A DNA stretch of 64,000 nucleotides, from the NCBI GenBank assembly GCA_958295485.1, contig OY282354.1, forward strand, positions 558,001 through 622,000. Reading direction: 5' to 3'. The notes under the pieces are model-generated. The model made no database searches and was not told where the DNA came from. It worked only from the letters and a program-made list of their open reading frames with translations. Shown one piece after another: positions 6,788 to 14,832 of the stretch (the first letter of the stretch is position 1; every line of letters starts with the position of its first letter). This stretch comes from an uncultured Gammaproteobacteria bacterium. GTDB taxonomy: Bacteria > Pseudomonadota > Gammaproteobacteria > Eutrophobiales > Eutrophobiaceae. Position numbers and translations under genes: made by a program.

Positions 6788-9169
6788 CTACTCAACCCGC
6801 TGAATCTCCCCCTCCCAGAAGTGCTTGTAACCGTCTTCCACCGTCATGTACTGGCCGGTGCCGATGGTGGCAATGGCGTAATCCGGGAGCGGAACCACTG
6901 CCCAGCAGAAGTCGCGGAACCTATTGCCCCACCGGTCAAAGGGGAAGTCCAGGTTGTCAAAGCCGTGCTGCTGGCGCGGGCCGGGCAGGTCATTCACGTC
7001 GGCGGGGATCAAGTGTAGAAAGAATGTGTCCGAAATATCCGCCGGGGCGCACGGTTCCTTGGAGTAAACCAAAAGGTTTTCCCACAGATACACGTCGAAT
7101 TTTGCCCGGATAACCGGCTCGCCGGCAGCTTCGATTATTCTTTCCGCATACCTCAATTCGGTGAAGGTTCCCCAAAAGCGCTTCTCGCCGAGCCGATAGC
7201 CTATAGTAAGCCGATAACCCATACTCATCTGGTAGATGGGGTACTCCGGGAGCTGAAAGACCATTAAGCATTTCCCGTCAAACTTTACGCCCTTCTCGCC
7301 AAAGTCGAAGTATAGAGTGCTCCGATTCCTTCCCCGTTGCTTGAGATATACCGGCAAGTCATTCGCGTCAAATGGGGTTATGGAAAGGATGAAACGGTTA
7401 GCTACATCCTCGGGTTCACAGGATTCGTTGACGTAAGTCAGCGTTTTTTCCGGTTCGTCGTAGTACACGTCAAAGCCACTGCCGCTGACGACCGGAGAAC
7501 CGGTTACCGCATCCCGGTAGATTTGCCGGTAGGCGTCGGCGGTGGTATCGTCCGCTGCCGACAGGTCGAGGGCGGCAACGCTCAGGACGGGGTTGTTATA
7601 TACCTCGCGGCGGTGGACGATGGGAGCAAATACCGCTACCTTCCTTCGGTTAAAGTCGTTGTTAAAGTGGTTGGTCATGTAGAAATCGGGGATGGCCTCT
7701 CCTTCGCCGGTAAGCGCTATCCGCTGCCGGTCCGACTCTGGAAGGAACGCGCGATTCCGATAGTCATGGTTGTTAATCGCCCTCACTTGTATCAGGACGT
7801 CCGGATACGTTTCCATCAGCCAGCGCAGGCCGTCCAGGTAAGCAGTCCCCCAGTATTCCACCGGATACTGGTCGCCGAGGCGCCCCGGCGTTTCCCGGTC
7901 CACCAGGAAATTGAAATATGCTTGCTGATAGGGATGAATCCGAACCATCTGCAGGACAACGAGGAGAATGCCCGCTCCCACGAGGGTGTACACCGCCGCG
8001 CGGACGACGGCGCCCCCCGAGACGGAGGCCAGCCAATGCAGCCCGAACGCGGCCAGGGCGCAAAACGGCGCGTAGAGGAAGTAGGTCTGTCGCCAGCCGT
8101 TGTACATTGAGGGAGTAACCACGACGACGGCGACCCAAGTCATAAGCAGGCAGCTGATTAGCAGGAAGCCAAATTTCAGGTCGGCGTGGCGCAGGACGTC
8201 TCGGGGATTGGCCCAGCCGCGCCGGAGGACGGCGATTATTCCGGCAACGCCCAGCAGGAGCGCGACCGGCGGGGTCGTAATGGCGATCCAGGTTGGGATG
8301 TAATGCGGCGGCAGATCGTCTCCGATTATCAACTCGCCCTGGAATAGTTGGGGGAACACGGTCGGGTAATGGGACAGCGTGACGAACATCTCGACTGTGC
8401 GCTCAATGGGGTTAGCCCAGAGGTAGGGAAGGGTAGCGTATAGGGCGAACATTGCGGCCAGGGCGAACGCGCCGCCGGTGATTAACGCGTGTTTTCTACC
8501 CTCCCCAGAGTCAAAGAGCAAGTCCAGGGCGCGTACGGCCGGCACGGCGGCGAACAAGACCACGCCCAAGATGCGAATGTTGATGAGAATGCCGACGGCC
8601 AGGCCGCACAGCAGAAACGCCCCCACCGTATCTTTGCTGAAGGCCCGGTGCGTCAGGAACAGGGCGACCATAAACATTGCGGCCAGGGGCACGTCTTTGG
8701 TGTTGACGAAGGATTCGGCGTACAGTCGAGGATGCAGCAGGAACAGCAGCATAGCGAACAGCGCGATGACCGTACTGCCGAACAGCCGGCGTATCAGCAA
8801 ATAGCAGAAGAAGCCACCCGCTATGAAGAACAGGTGGCTCAGGATGTGGCGGCTAAGTAAGATAGCGCGGGTGTCGTCTTGCAGTCCCAGGACGCGCTCG
8901 ACAATCAAGAGCGGCATCTCGAAGGTCGTGCCGTAAAACTTATCTTGATTTTCCAGAAGCTCGTCGTCCTGGCCGAGAACGTAGCTGATTGTCTCCAGTG
9001 CAACGTCGCGCTGCTGAAACTCGTCCCACGATACGCCGTAGTCGTCGACGACAGCGACTCCTACCGCGGTGAAGACCACGCATACGGCGAGGGCCCAAAC
9101 CGGATGGGGAACTTGGGACGCGCGGAAGCCAAACGTCTCCAATAATGCCTCAACCCTCAAGTATCCCAT
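6788..9169 (-). CDS. ArnT/PMT-like membrane glycosyltransferase with two C-terminal DVYL-NDLP-type domains
   Basis: About 793 residues. The N-terminal two thirds has about ten membrane segments, with DYGVSWDEFQQRDVA in the first periplasmic loop (acidic GT-C motif) and HPRLYAESFVNTKDVPLA, typical of GT39/ArnT-like enzymes using a polyprenyl-phosphate sugar donor. The C-terminus carries two tandem end domains: a diverged one starting near base 7471 (DVYYDEPEKTLTYVNESC) and a canonical one starting near base 7096 (DVYLWENLLVYSKEPC). I chose the start at 9169 (MGYLRVEALLETFGF); the frame stays open to 9208, but that extension overlaps the nucleotidyltransferase remnant. It is the only clear minus-strand gene of the mosaic and not a close paralogue of the other two glycosyltransferases. 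Substrate unknown. Confidence 0.8.
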   Translation of the reverse strand: MGYLRVEALLETFGFRASQVPHPVWALAVCVVFTAVGVAVVDDYGVSWDEFQQRDVALETISYVLGQDDELLENQDKFYGTTFEMPLLIVERVLGLQDDTRAILLSRHILSHLFFIAGGFFCYLLIRRLFGSTVIALFAMLLFLLHPRLYAESFVNTKDVPLAAMFMVALFLTHRAFSKDTVGAFLLCGLAVGILINIRILGVVLFAAVPAVRALDLLFDSGEGRKHALITGGAFALAAMFALYATLPYLWANPIERTVEMFVTLSHYPTVFPQLFQGELIIGDDLPPHYIPTWIAITTPPVALLLGVAGIIAVLRRGWANPRDVLRHADLKFGFLLISCLLMTWVAVVVVTPSMYNGWRQTYFLYAPFCALAAFGLHWLASVSGGAVVRAAVYTLVGAGILLVVLQMVRIHPYQQAYFNFLVDRETPGRLGDQYPVEYWGTAYLDGLRWLMETYPDVLIQVRAINNHDYRNRAFLPESDRQRIALTGEGEAIPDFYMTNHFNNDFNRRKVAVFAPIVHRREVYNNPVLSVAALDLSAADDTTADAYRQIYRDAVTGSPVVSGSGFDVYYDEPEKTLTYVNESCEPEDVANRFILSITPFDANDLPVYLKQRGRNRSTLYFDFGEKGVKFDGKCLMVFQLPEYPIYQMSMGYRLTIGYRLGEKRFWGTFTELRYAERIIEAAGEPVIRAKFDVYLWENLLVYSKEPCAPADISDTFFLHLIPADVNDLPGPRQQHGFDNLDFPFDRWGNRFRDFCWAVVPLPDYAIATIGTGQYMTVEDGYKHFWEGEIQRVE

Positions 9170-9400
9170 ACCAATCTGAGTCTCCGTCGTAGAGAATAGG
9201 GACAACATCTATGTCGAGGCCTGAGCCGCGGAATGACACCTTCACGCTGTATATCCGGCACGTCACTTGGTCGTGGCTGAAGTTTTGGAAAGGCGGCGCC
9301 AAGCCGATCAGCCAAGTAGTCCACCAGGCTGGAGATGTCATCTGGCGCAGATGTACCCTCAATATCGCTGTGGTTGACGTGTCCTGTTCCCACGGCGCTT
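9150..9400 (-). pseudogene. Remnant of a CD-NTase-like nucleotidyltransferase, frameshifted
   Basis: On the minus strand one frame reads GTGHVNHSDI then SSLVDYLADRLGAAFPK, and, after a shift of frame near 9283, the next frame reads FSHDQVTCRIYSVKVSFRG, then GSGLDIDVVPILYDGDSDW. Joined, these match the middle of nucleotidyltransferases of the 2-5-oligoadenylate synthase / CBASS cyclase type, in which FRGSGLDVDVVPVLY follows the active-site strand. The catalytic N-terminal part is absent or beyond recognition, and the fragment ends where the glycosyltransferase gene begins. It is clearly not functional. The family match is from memory of the motif, not a search. Confidence 0.5.
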
Positions 9401-9629
9401 CTACGATCTCATCGGGACGAGTGTTGCAGCAGGGAGAGCCTGCGCAAACCTGCGCAACTCTGTCAAGTAATGGAAACATAGTGTGGAAATATAGTAATGT
9501 TTGTATATCTATACGGGTGCCCCCGGCTTCGAACTCGACGGCACGCCCACCACCGCGACGAACGGCGCGCAGGCCGTCCATGACCGAGCCGGGTTGTCGA
9601 AGCGCGTTGCTGAAGTATATACTTGACCC
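9401..9629 (+). other. Stretch without a recognisable gene
   Basis: Open frames exist on both strands, but none resembles a known family. The last 25 bases (GTATATACTTGACCC) lead into the ATPase fragment and may hold its promoter. Confidence 0.4.
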
Positions 9630-9935
9630 ATGCGCCGATTCAATACAGAAGGCCCCATCCACCCCGAGGACCACTACCATGTCTCGCCGATGGAAGGGGT
9701 GGATCTCGACCAGATCTTGGACATGCTCCGGCGCAAACGGTACTTCGTGCTGCACGCGCCCCGACAGAAGGGCAAGACCTCCGCCCTCATCGCCTTGCGC
9801 GACCTGCTGAACCGCGGCAGCCCCTTCAACGTGGCGGCCAAGTCGCTGTGCCTCGGTGACTTCTCCGAGTCTGAATGGGCAGGCGCCCGACGCCCCTTGG
9901 ACCGCCGCCTTGGACCGGTGGAAGGAGCGGCTTGA
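9630..9935 (+). pseudogene. N-terminal fragment of a P-loop ATPase
   Basis: The frame starts at ATG 9630 (MRRFNTEGPIHPEDHYHVSP) and continues with VDLDQILDMLRRKRYFVLHA, then PRQKGKTSAL. This is the start of the family of AAA-like ATPases with PI.PEDHY..PPL and a Walker A of the form APRQ(T/K)GKT. The protein resemblance ends soon after LLNRGSPFNV (about base 9835) and the frame stops at 9935, far short of the several hundred residues usual for the family. The next glycosyltransferase gene begins within this fragment in another frame, so the ATPase gene was cut by the insertion of that cassette. Confidence 0.6.
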
Positions 9936-12316
9936 GTGGAGACTGGAGTGATCTTATAAAAGCGCTGCAAATTTTGCGGGGGAGGGGGGGGACTCTGTCC
10001 TCCCGGCTGCACAACGCGCTGTTCATCCTGTTTATCGGGGGGATCCTGGCCTACGGGGCCGGGTTCGCCGTGTACATACTCGCCCGCTTCGATCTCGTCA
10101 ACCTGCTCCGCGACGTGAACGAAGACGACGCCTTCTATTACTTCCAGATCGCCCGCAACCTGGCCGAGGGGAAGTTCTCCACCTTCGACGGCGGCATCAC
10201 CCGGACCAACGGCTACCATCCTCTCTGGTTGTTTCTGATCACGCCGTTCTATTGGGTATTCGACAAGGAAACTGCGCTGTTCGGCATCAAGGCATTCGAG
10301 ATCATGCTCGTCGCCGGCGGCGTGGCGCTCGTTGCCATGGCCACCCGGCTGGCGCGCCTGCCCTGGATTCTGCTATTCGCATTGCTGCCGTTGCTTTACC
10401 AATACCACACCTTATTCATGGGGATGGAAGCGGCGGCGGCGCTGTTCATGCTGGGCCTGTTCTTCCTGGCCCTGATTCTCTACGCGCAGAACCCGACACG
10501 GTGGCGCTGGCCGCTGGCTGCGATAGCCTTTGCCCTGCCTTGGGTGCGTCTGGAGTACGTCGCCATATCCCTGGCGGCCACGGCGGCGCTGTGCCTTATC
10601 GAGTGGTCATGGCGGGAAGCGCCCCTCCCTTCTCCCGTCGAGGGAGAGGCGGGCCTCGGCGCCCCGGAAAGGGGGTTGGCCCATTCCGCGCTCGCGATGA
10701 ACGCCGTCGCGCCACTGCTGGGCGCGATCGCCGGCATCCTCGTGTACTTCGCTTACAACGGGCTCACCTTCGGCGGCGTGACGCCTGTGAGCGGCGCGAC
10801 CAAGCAGCTATGGTCACAGCGGTTATGGGAGCAGGAAGGCGGGTACAGCTTCGTTCAGAACTTCCGGGACGTCTTGCAGATTCCCGCCTTCGATTACGAG
10901 CTGCTGGTCGCGCTGGAGGTTTGCGTCTACGTCGTTCTGGTCTGGTGGTTCGCCCGCCGTTCCAGGGGCCGGACAGACCGGCTGCTGTTGGCCTTCCTGG
11001 TGGGCGTGTTCGGCTTGGCGGTGGGCCACCTCGCCAAGTTCGCGCAGACCGTTCTCACCGTGCATCCCTACTGGGGGAGTGATGCCTGGTACTTCGTCCC
11101 GGTGTACCTGCTGATGAACTTGATTATTCCCGTAAGGTGCTATGTCGCCATCCACTTCATCCGCCGTTTCCTCGGCCTGAGGTCGCCCTCGGCAGCCAAC
11201 ATTCTGAGCGTGGGCATCGTTGTTGTCGGGATAACCTTCCTGTTTACCAAGGCGGACTTCACGGGGCCGTTCCAATATGTTGACCGTCTTGGCGAGTCAA
11301 CCCACCAGAAATGGATGGATACTTCTTATATGGGTGTGCAGGTTATGAACCGTGTGCTGCCCGAGGACAGCGTGGTCGGGTCGTGGGATGCCGGCGTCAT
11401 CGGGTACTTCTCGCGCTTTCCGGTGGTGAACCTGGATGGTCTGGTTAATTCCTACGGTTACCTGCGCGCCCGAAAGGAAGGAACTGAGGCCGTGGCCACG
11501 TTCCACCGACAATACGGGATTACCCACTTCGCCAACATGAACCTATTGGAAAGCCGCGCTCGCAAATACCCGGCGCGCCCGAGCGGGAGCGGGGTCGCGA
11601 TATTGTTCGAAGGCCCGCCGTATCTCCGCTACCCAAATAACGTGCCGCACAAACGTCAATTCAGACTCCTGACCACCGAGCCGCCGGAGATGTCAGCGGG
11701 CGGGATCAATCGTTCCGAGTGGTTCTGGCAGCGGATGGAGCCGCACTTCGACTATCAATCGGACGCCGCCGGGCTCCTTGTTGACGGTCGGTTGGTACAG
11801 GCCTTCGCCAGGGAATGCGATCCGGATGAATTGGCCGTGTGGTCCTGGGCCGGACCAGGGGATGAAACGGTCGTCAGAACCTGGACACGAACGGAAACGG
11901 GGTTGTGCGTGGACATGCTCCTGCTGCCCCACAATGCGCTCCCGCCGGTCCGGGTTGAAACGATGCCGCCGGCAATCCGCTCCGACTGGGATGTGTATCT
12001 CGTCGGGAACAGCCTCATCTACAAGAAGGAACCGTGCGCCCGCGCCGACACGGAGGTGAAGTTCTTTCTGCACCTGACCCCCGCCGACGTGAATGACCTG
12101 CCCAACCATCGCAAGCAGTACGGCTTTGACAACCTGGACTTCGCTTTCAGGGACCACCGTCCTTCCATCAAGGGAGAAGTCTGCTTAGTGAGGCGTGACC
12201 TGCCTGATTATGCCATCGCCGCGCTCCGCACCGGCCAGTTCACCGGCGAGGGCCGGGTCTGGGAGGACGGTTTCGATATTGTCGAGCCGGCGGATGACAG
12301 AAAAACCATGCCGTAG
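9875..12316 (+). CDS. GT-C type membrane glycosyltransferase-like protein with DVYL-NDLP domain (paralogue 2)
   Basis: Up to 813 residues and highly similar over its length to the protein at 1561-3999: EDDAFYYFQIA, TRTNGYHPLW, many membrane segments, then a soluble part ending in a DVYL-NDLP domain (from about base 11990). The N-terminal ~38 codons before TLSSRLHNA come from the truncated ATPase region in another frame, so this start is an accident of the junction, and the true start is uncertain. I see no good ribosome binding site for ATG 9875. A broken G tract (five Gs, A, eight Gs) precedes TLSSRL and leaves the frame open. The same in-frame insert (VEGEAGLGAPERGLAHS) as in the paralogue is present. 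Most divergence between the two lies in the segment after TEGAVATFHRQ-type sequence and in the end domain. Confidence 0.75.
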   Translation: MGRRPTPLGPPPWTGGRSGLSGDWSDLIKALQILRGRGGTLSSRLHNALFILFIGGILAYGAGFAVYILARFDLVNLLRDVNEDDAFYYFQIARNLAEGKFSTFDGGITRTNGYHPLWLFLITPFYWVFDKETALFGIKAFEIMLVAGGVALVAMATRLARLPWILLFALLPLLYQYHTLFMGMEAAAALFMLGLFFLALILYAQNPTRWRWPLAAIAFALPWVRLEYVAISLAATAALCLIEWSWREAPLPSPVEGEAGLGAPERGLAHSALAMNAVAPLLGAIAGILVYFAYNGLTFGGVTPVSGATKQLWSQRLWEQEGGYSFVQNFRDVLQIPAFDYELLVALEVCVYVVLVWWFARRSRGRTDRLLLAFLVGVFGLAVGHLAKFAQTVLTVHPYWGSDAWYFVPVYLLMNLIIPVRCYVAIHFIRRFLGLRSPSAANILSVGIVVVGITFLFTKADFTGPFQYVDRLGESTHQKWMDTSYMGVQVMNRVLPEDSVVGSWDAGVIGYFSRFPVVNLDGLVNSYGYLRARKEGTEAVATFHRQYGITHFANMNLLESRARKYPARPSGSGVAILFEGPPYLRYPNNVPHKRQFRLLTTEPPEMSAGGINRSEWFWQRMEPHFDYQSDAAGLLVDGRLVQAFARECDPDELAVWSWAGPGDETVVRTWTRTETGLCVDMLLLPHNALPPVRVETMPPAIRSDWDVYLVGNSLIYKKEPCARADTEVKFFLHLTPADVNDLPNHRKQYGFDNLDFAFRDHRPSIKGEVCLVRRDLPDYAIAALRTGQFTGEGRVWEDGFDIVEPADDRKTMP
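9978..9991 (+). repeat. Interrupted poly-G tract (5 Gs, A, 8 Gs), in frame
   Basis: Lies at the same place relative to the TLSSRL codons as the 7-, 22- and 25-G tracts. The A would reduce slippage, so this copy may be locked on. Confidence 0.75.
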
Positions 12317-12497
12317 CAAGCAACATGTAGTATTCTTCAAAAAATTGGCATTGGATATATGAAGCATTGTAAACTCGAACAGTCCTGATGTCGCGTCATT
12401 TATCGCAAAATAAGCGCGTGGCAGAGAGGGCTGCTTGCCCCGTGTGCATGATAAACAATCAGGATTGCCAAGTGGGTGGTCGATAGGTGGATTACGC
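12317..12497 (+). other. AT-rich spacer without a gene
   Basis: Nothing coding is recognisable. The last bases reproduce the ribosome binding region of the SDR gene. Confidence 0.5.
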
Positions 12498-12563
12498 GTG
12501 AATGAAAAAATCAAGACAGCGTTGGTGATCGGGGCCACATCGGACATCGGTCGCGCCATTGCG
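12498..12563 (+). pseudogene. SDR 5'-end fragment
   Basis: GTG start, preceding AGGTGGATTACGC and the first 22 codons of the SDR gene at 505 (MNEKIKTALVIGATSDIGRA), identical in sequence, then an abrupt join to the fic-type leader at GCGATTCCCTTGCGG. Confidence 0.8.
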
Positions 12564-12661
12564 ATTCCCTTGCGGCAACATCCTTTGTTATTTAAGTTTA
12601 AGGCTTGAAAGTTTAATAACGACATTGGTTGTTTAAAAATTTTTAATAAAGGACTCCTGTT
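12564..12661 (+). promoter_or_regulatory. fic-type upstream region, copy 3
   Basis: Near-copy of the fic leader, with AAAGGA before ATG 12662. It now controls the ASST lipoprotein gene. Confidence 0.5.
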
Positions 12662-14260
12662 ATGCGGCGTGAAGAAACCGAGGCCATCTCCGGCCAATAT
12701 CCGTGCCTGATACGGACTATCGTCTTGTGTGGCGTAGCAGCAGCTTTACTGCTAGCCTGTAGCACGGTGGCGTTGGCCGAGAGGTCAATGCCACGTCCAG
12801 CCGCGGCGCCGGTTGTTACCCAGCTCCCAGACTTTGCACCCACCTCCGTGCCGGCTCCTGACCCCACAGCTACCCCGACGCCGGTCGCCAAGACAGTCGG
12901 GTTGTTCCTGAACGAGCCGGAGGCATTTAACGGCTATACTTTATTCAATACAAGACGAAGCAAGACGATTTATCTGATTGATAATCAGGGGCGCATGGTT
13001 CACAAGTGGGAGCTGGATGCTGAGGCCCTGTTCCCAAGGTTGCTGGAGAATGGAAATCTGCTAACTTTCGCCAATCGATTCCAAGGCAGTGGTGTTAGGG
13101 GCCGCTATGTGAGGGAGGTTGACCGGAACGGGAACATCCTCTGGCAATGCACTCAGGGCCTTCCGCATCATGACTTCCTTAAAATGCCCAACGGGAATGT
13201 GCTGCTGCTGTCCCGGCAAGATAAAACGCCGGAGGAGGCCATCGCCGCCGGCGCCAACCCGGATTTCATCGGCGCTGATGGCTTGGAGGTGCCGCATATT
13301 GTTGAAGCCCGACTCACCGGGCCGGCAAACTGCGAAATTGTTTGGGAATGGTCGGCGTGGGATCACCTGATTCAAGACTTTGACTCGAGCAAGGCGAATT
13401 ACGGAGTGGTGGCCGAGCATCCGGAGTTGATTGACCTGAACTTCCGCCTTTCCGAGGTATTCAGCAGGGACAACCCGTCGGACTGGATACATAGCAACGG
13501 AATCGACTATAACCCGGAATTGGACCAGATTATGCTATTGCCCCGTCATTTCAGCGAAGTGTGGATTATCGACCACAGTACCACCAGGGCAGAGGCGGCC
13601 AGCCACAGCGGCGGCAAGGGTGGCAAAGGGGGCGACCTGCTGTACCGCTGGGGCAACCCGCGCGCCTGGCGCGCCGGGACTCCCGCTGACCAACAACTCT
13701 TCTGGCCGCATAATCCTCAATGGATTGCCCCTGGCCAGCCGGGCGCCGGCAACATCCTCATTTTCAACAATGGCACCGAGTTCGCGGATTTCCAGCGTGG
13801 TTATTCGTCGGTAGATGAGATTGTTCCGCCGGTGGACGGGGCCAACTATCGGCTGGGTCCCGACTTGGCTTATGCGCCGGTAGAACCGGTATGGGTTTAT
13901 ACTGCCGCAACGCCCAGCGACTTTTTTGCCGAATATATATCAGGCGCGCAACGGCTTCCCAACGGAAACACGTTGATTTGCGATGGGGTGCACGGTACGC
14001 TTTTCGAGGTCACGCCGGCCGGCAAAACGGTTTGGAAATACATCAACCCTCTGACCCGCAACGGCCCTTTGCGTCAAGGCGAGTCGGTACCGCTCGAACA
14101 AGATGAAGATGGTGAAAAACTGCTGGCTAATCAGGTGTACCGCGCTTATCGGTATGCACCGGACTACCCGGGTCTGCAAGGGTTGGATTTGACCCCGGGT
14201 GAGCCGATCGAACTTTACTCCGCATCCAGCCCGATTCAGACCGAGACAAGGTCACAGTAA
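12662..14260 (+). CDS. Arylsulfotransferase (ASST)-like lipoprotein, lacking the end domain
   Basis: 532 residues. The first six codons (MRREET) are those of fic; then comes a lipoprotein signal with lipobox LLLACST (Cys33), a Pro/Thr-rich linker, and an ASST-type beta-propeller: FNTRRSKTIYLIDNQGRMVH, LLENGNLLTFANRF, GLPHHDFLKMPNGNVLLLSR, DWIHSNGIDYNP, WPHNPQWIA and GAQRLPNGNTLICDG. ASST enzymes move sulfate between phenolic compounds in the periplasm using a histidine; several His are present, but I cannot assign the catalytic one with certainty. The protein ends PIQTETRSQ because two extra bases relative to the paralogue at 14833 shift the frame onto TAA; the DVYL-NDLP domain is missing and replaced by a piece of fic. 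No G tract is present, so expression should not be switched by slippage. Confidence 0.8.
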   Translation: MRREETEAISGQYPCLIRTIVLCGVAAALLLACSTVALAERSMPRPAAAPVVTQLPDFAPTSVPAPDPTATPTPVAKTVGLFLNEPEAFNGYTLFNTRRSKTIYLIDNQGRMVHKWELDAEALFPRLLENGNLLTFANRFQGSGVRGRYVREVDRNGNILWQCTQGLPHHDFLKMPNGNVLLLSRQDKTPEEAIAAGANPDFIGADGLEVPHIVEARLTGPANCEIVWEWSAWDHLIQDFDSSKANYGVVAEHPELIDLNFRLSEVFSRDNPSDWIHSNGIDYNPELDQIMLLPRHFSEVWIIDHSTTRAEAASHSGGKGGKGGDLLYRWGNPRAWRAGTPADQQLFWPHNPQWIAPGQPGAGNILIFNNGTEFADFQRGYSSVDEIVPPVDGANYRLGPDLAYAPVEPVWVYTAATPSDFFAEYISGAQRLPNGNTLICDGVHGTLFEVTPAGKTVWKYINPLTRNGPLRQGESVPLEQDEDGEKLLANQVYRAYRYAPDYPGLQGLDLTPGEPIELYSASSPIQTETRSQ

Positions 14261-14282
14261 GCGATTATCTGATTCGTCTGAC

Positions 14283-14416
14283 GGGCGGCATCCTCGGCAA
14301 TGGGGCTATTAGTCAAACAAGGCATTGCGCGCGAACTGACCGGACGCCACCGTAAAAGGCTGTTCAGCTACCACCGGTATCTGGCCATCCTCAACGAAGA
14401 AATCGAGGCTTCGTGA
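14283..14416 (+). pseudogene. fic 3'-end fragment
   Basis: About 130 bases matching the last 43 codons of fic, with scattered substitutions, joined to the ASST sequence at a GGCGGC microhomology. It runs on into the mnmG upstream region exactly as after fic. Confidence 0.8.
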
Positions 14417-14455
14417 CACCTGGCCAAGGCAACCCCATACTTGGCGCTGTCCCCT

Positions 14456-14483
14456 TAATATTTTTATCCGACTGGTTTACAAT
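14456..14483 (+). promoter_or_regulatory. Duplicated mnmG promoter, copy 3
   Basis: TTAATA, 17 bases, TACAAT as at mnmG, ten bases before ATG 14494. Probably drives the poly-G ASST cassette. Confidence 0.55.
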
Positions 14484-14493
14484 AGTTATCCTT

Positions 14494-14610
14494 ATGAGTG
14501 TCCATGCACAAGAATACGACGTGATTATCGTTGGCGGAGGTCATGCCGGCACAGAGGTCGGGGCGCCGCCCAGGTTCGCCTCCGAACTGTCGCGGAGGCT
14601 CGCGTTGTGA
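14494..14610 (+). pseudogene. mnmG 5' fragment, copy 3
   Basis: 38 residues: the MnmG start ([20 protein letters not shown]) joined to the GAPPRFASELSRRLAL tail that also ends the fragment at 1353-1523. The head ORF of the next cassette starts 26 bases downstream. Confidence 0.75.
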
Positions 14611-14636
14611 TCTCCCCTTCGAGAGAGAGGAAGGCT

Positions 14637-14822
14637 ATGTCCCCATCGAACGATGCGCCGCTGAATGATAGCTGGGGCGCCCTTGCCGCTAGTTGTTTGA
14701 GTATGAGCTGCGGGGGGGGGGGGGGGGGGGGGGGGGATAACACTGTTCTCCCGGCTGCGCAACGCCCGCGGACGTCGCTGCGGCTCGAAAACGCTCTCCC
14801 GCGACCGTCTCAATTGCTCTGA
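14637..14822 (+). CDS. Head ORF of the ASST poly-G cassette, currently out of frame (phase-off)
   Basis: Starts at ATG with AGGAAGG just upstream, reads MSPSNDAPLNDSWGALAASC and then glycines through the 25-G tract, and with this tract length enters a frame that ends at 14822. With 24 or 27 Gs it would continue without a stop into the ASST lipoprotein frame (14737 onward, continuous with 14833). It corresponds to the start of the glycosyltransferase at 1561 (MPNDTTSNDSWRTFVAS). No independent function is visible. Confidence 0.6.
   Translation: MSPSNDAPLNDSWGALAASCLSMSCGGGGGGGGDNTVLPAAQRPRTSLRLENALPRPSQLL
14712..14736 (+). repeat. Poly-G tract, 25 Gs (phase-off)
   Basis: Uninterrupted run of 25 Gs. 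One G fewer or two more would connect the start at 14637 with the ASST lipoprotein frame. The exact count may be uncertain in the assembly. Confidence 0.85.
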
Positions 14823-14832
14823 AGCGCCCTCC

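Noticed and set aside
9211-9810. 200-residue plus-strand open frame
   Set aside because: It spans the nucleotidyltransferase remnant of the other strand and the ATPase start in another frame, with no recognisable domain.
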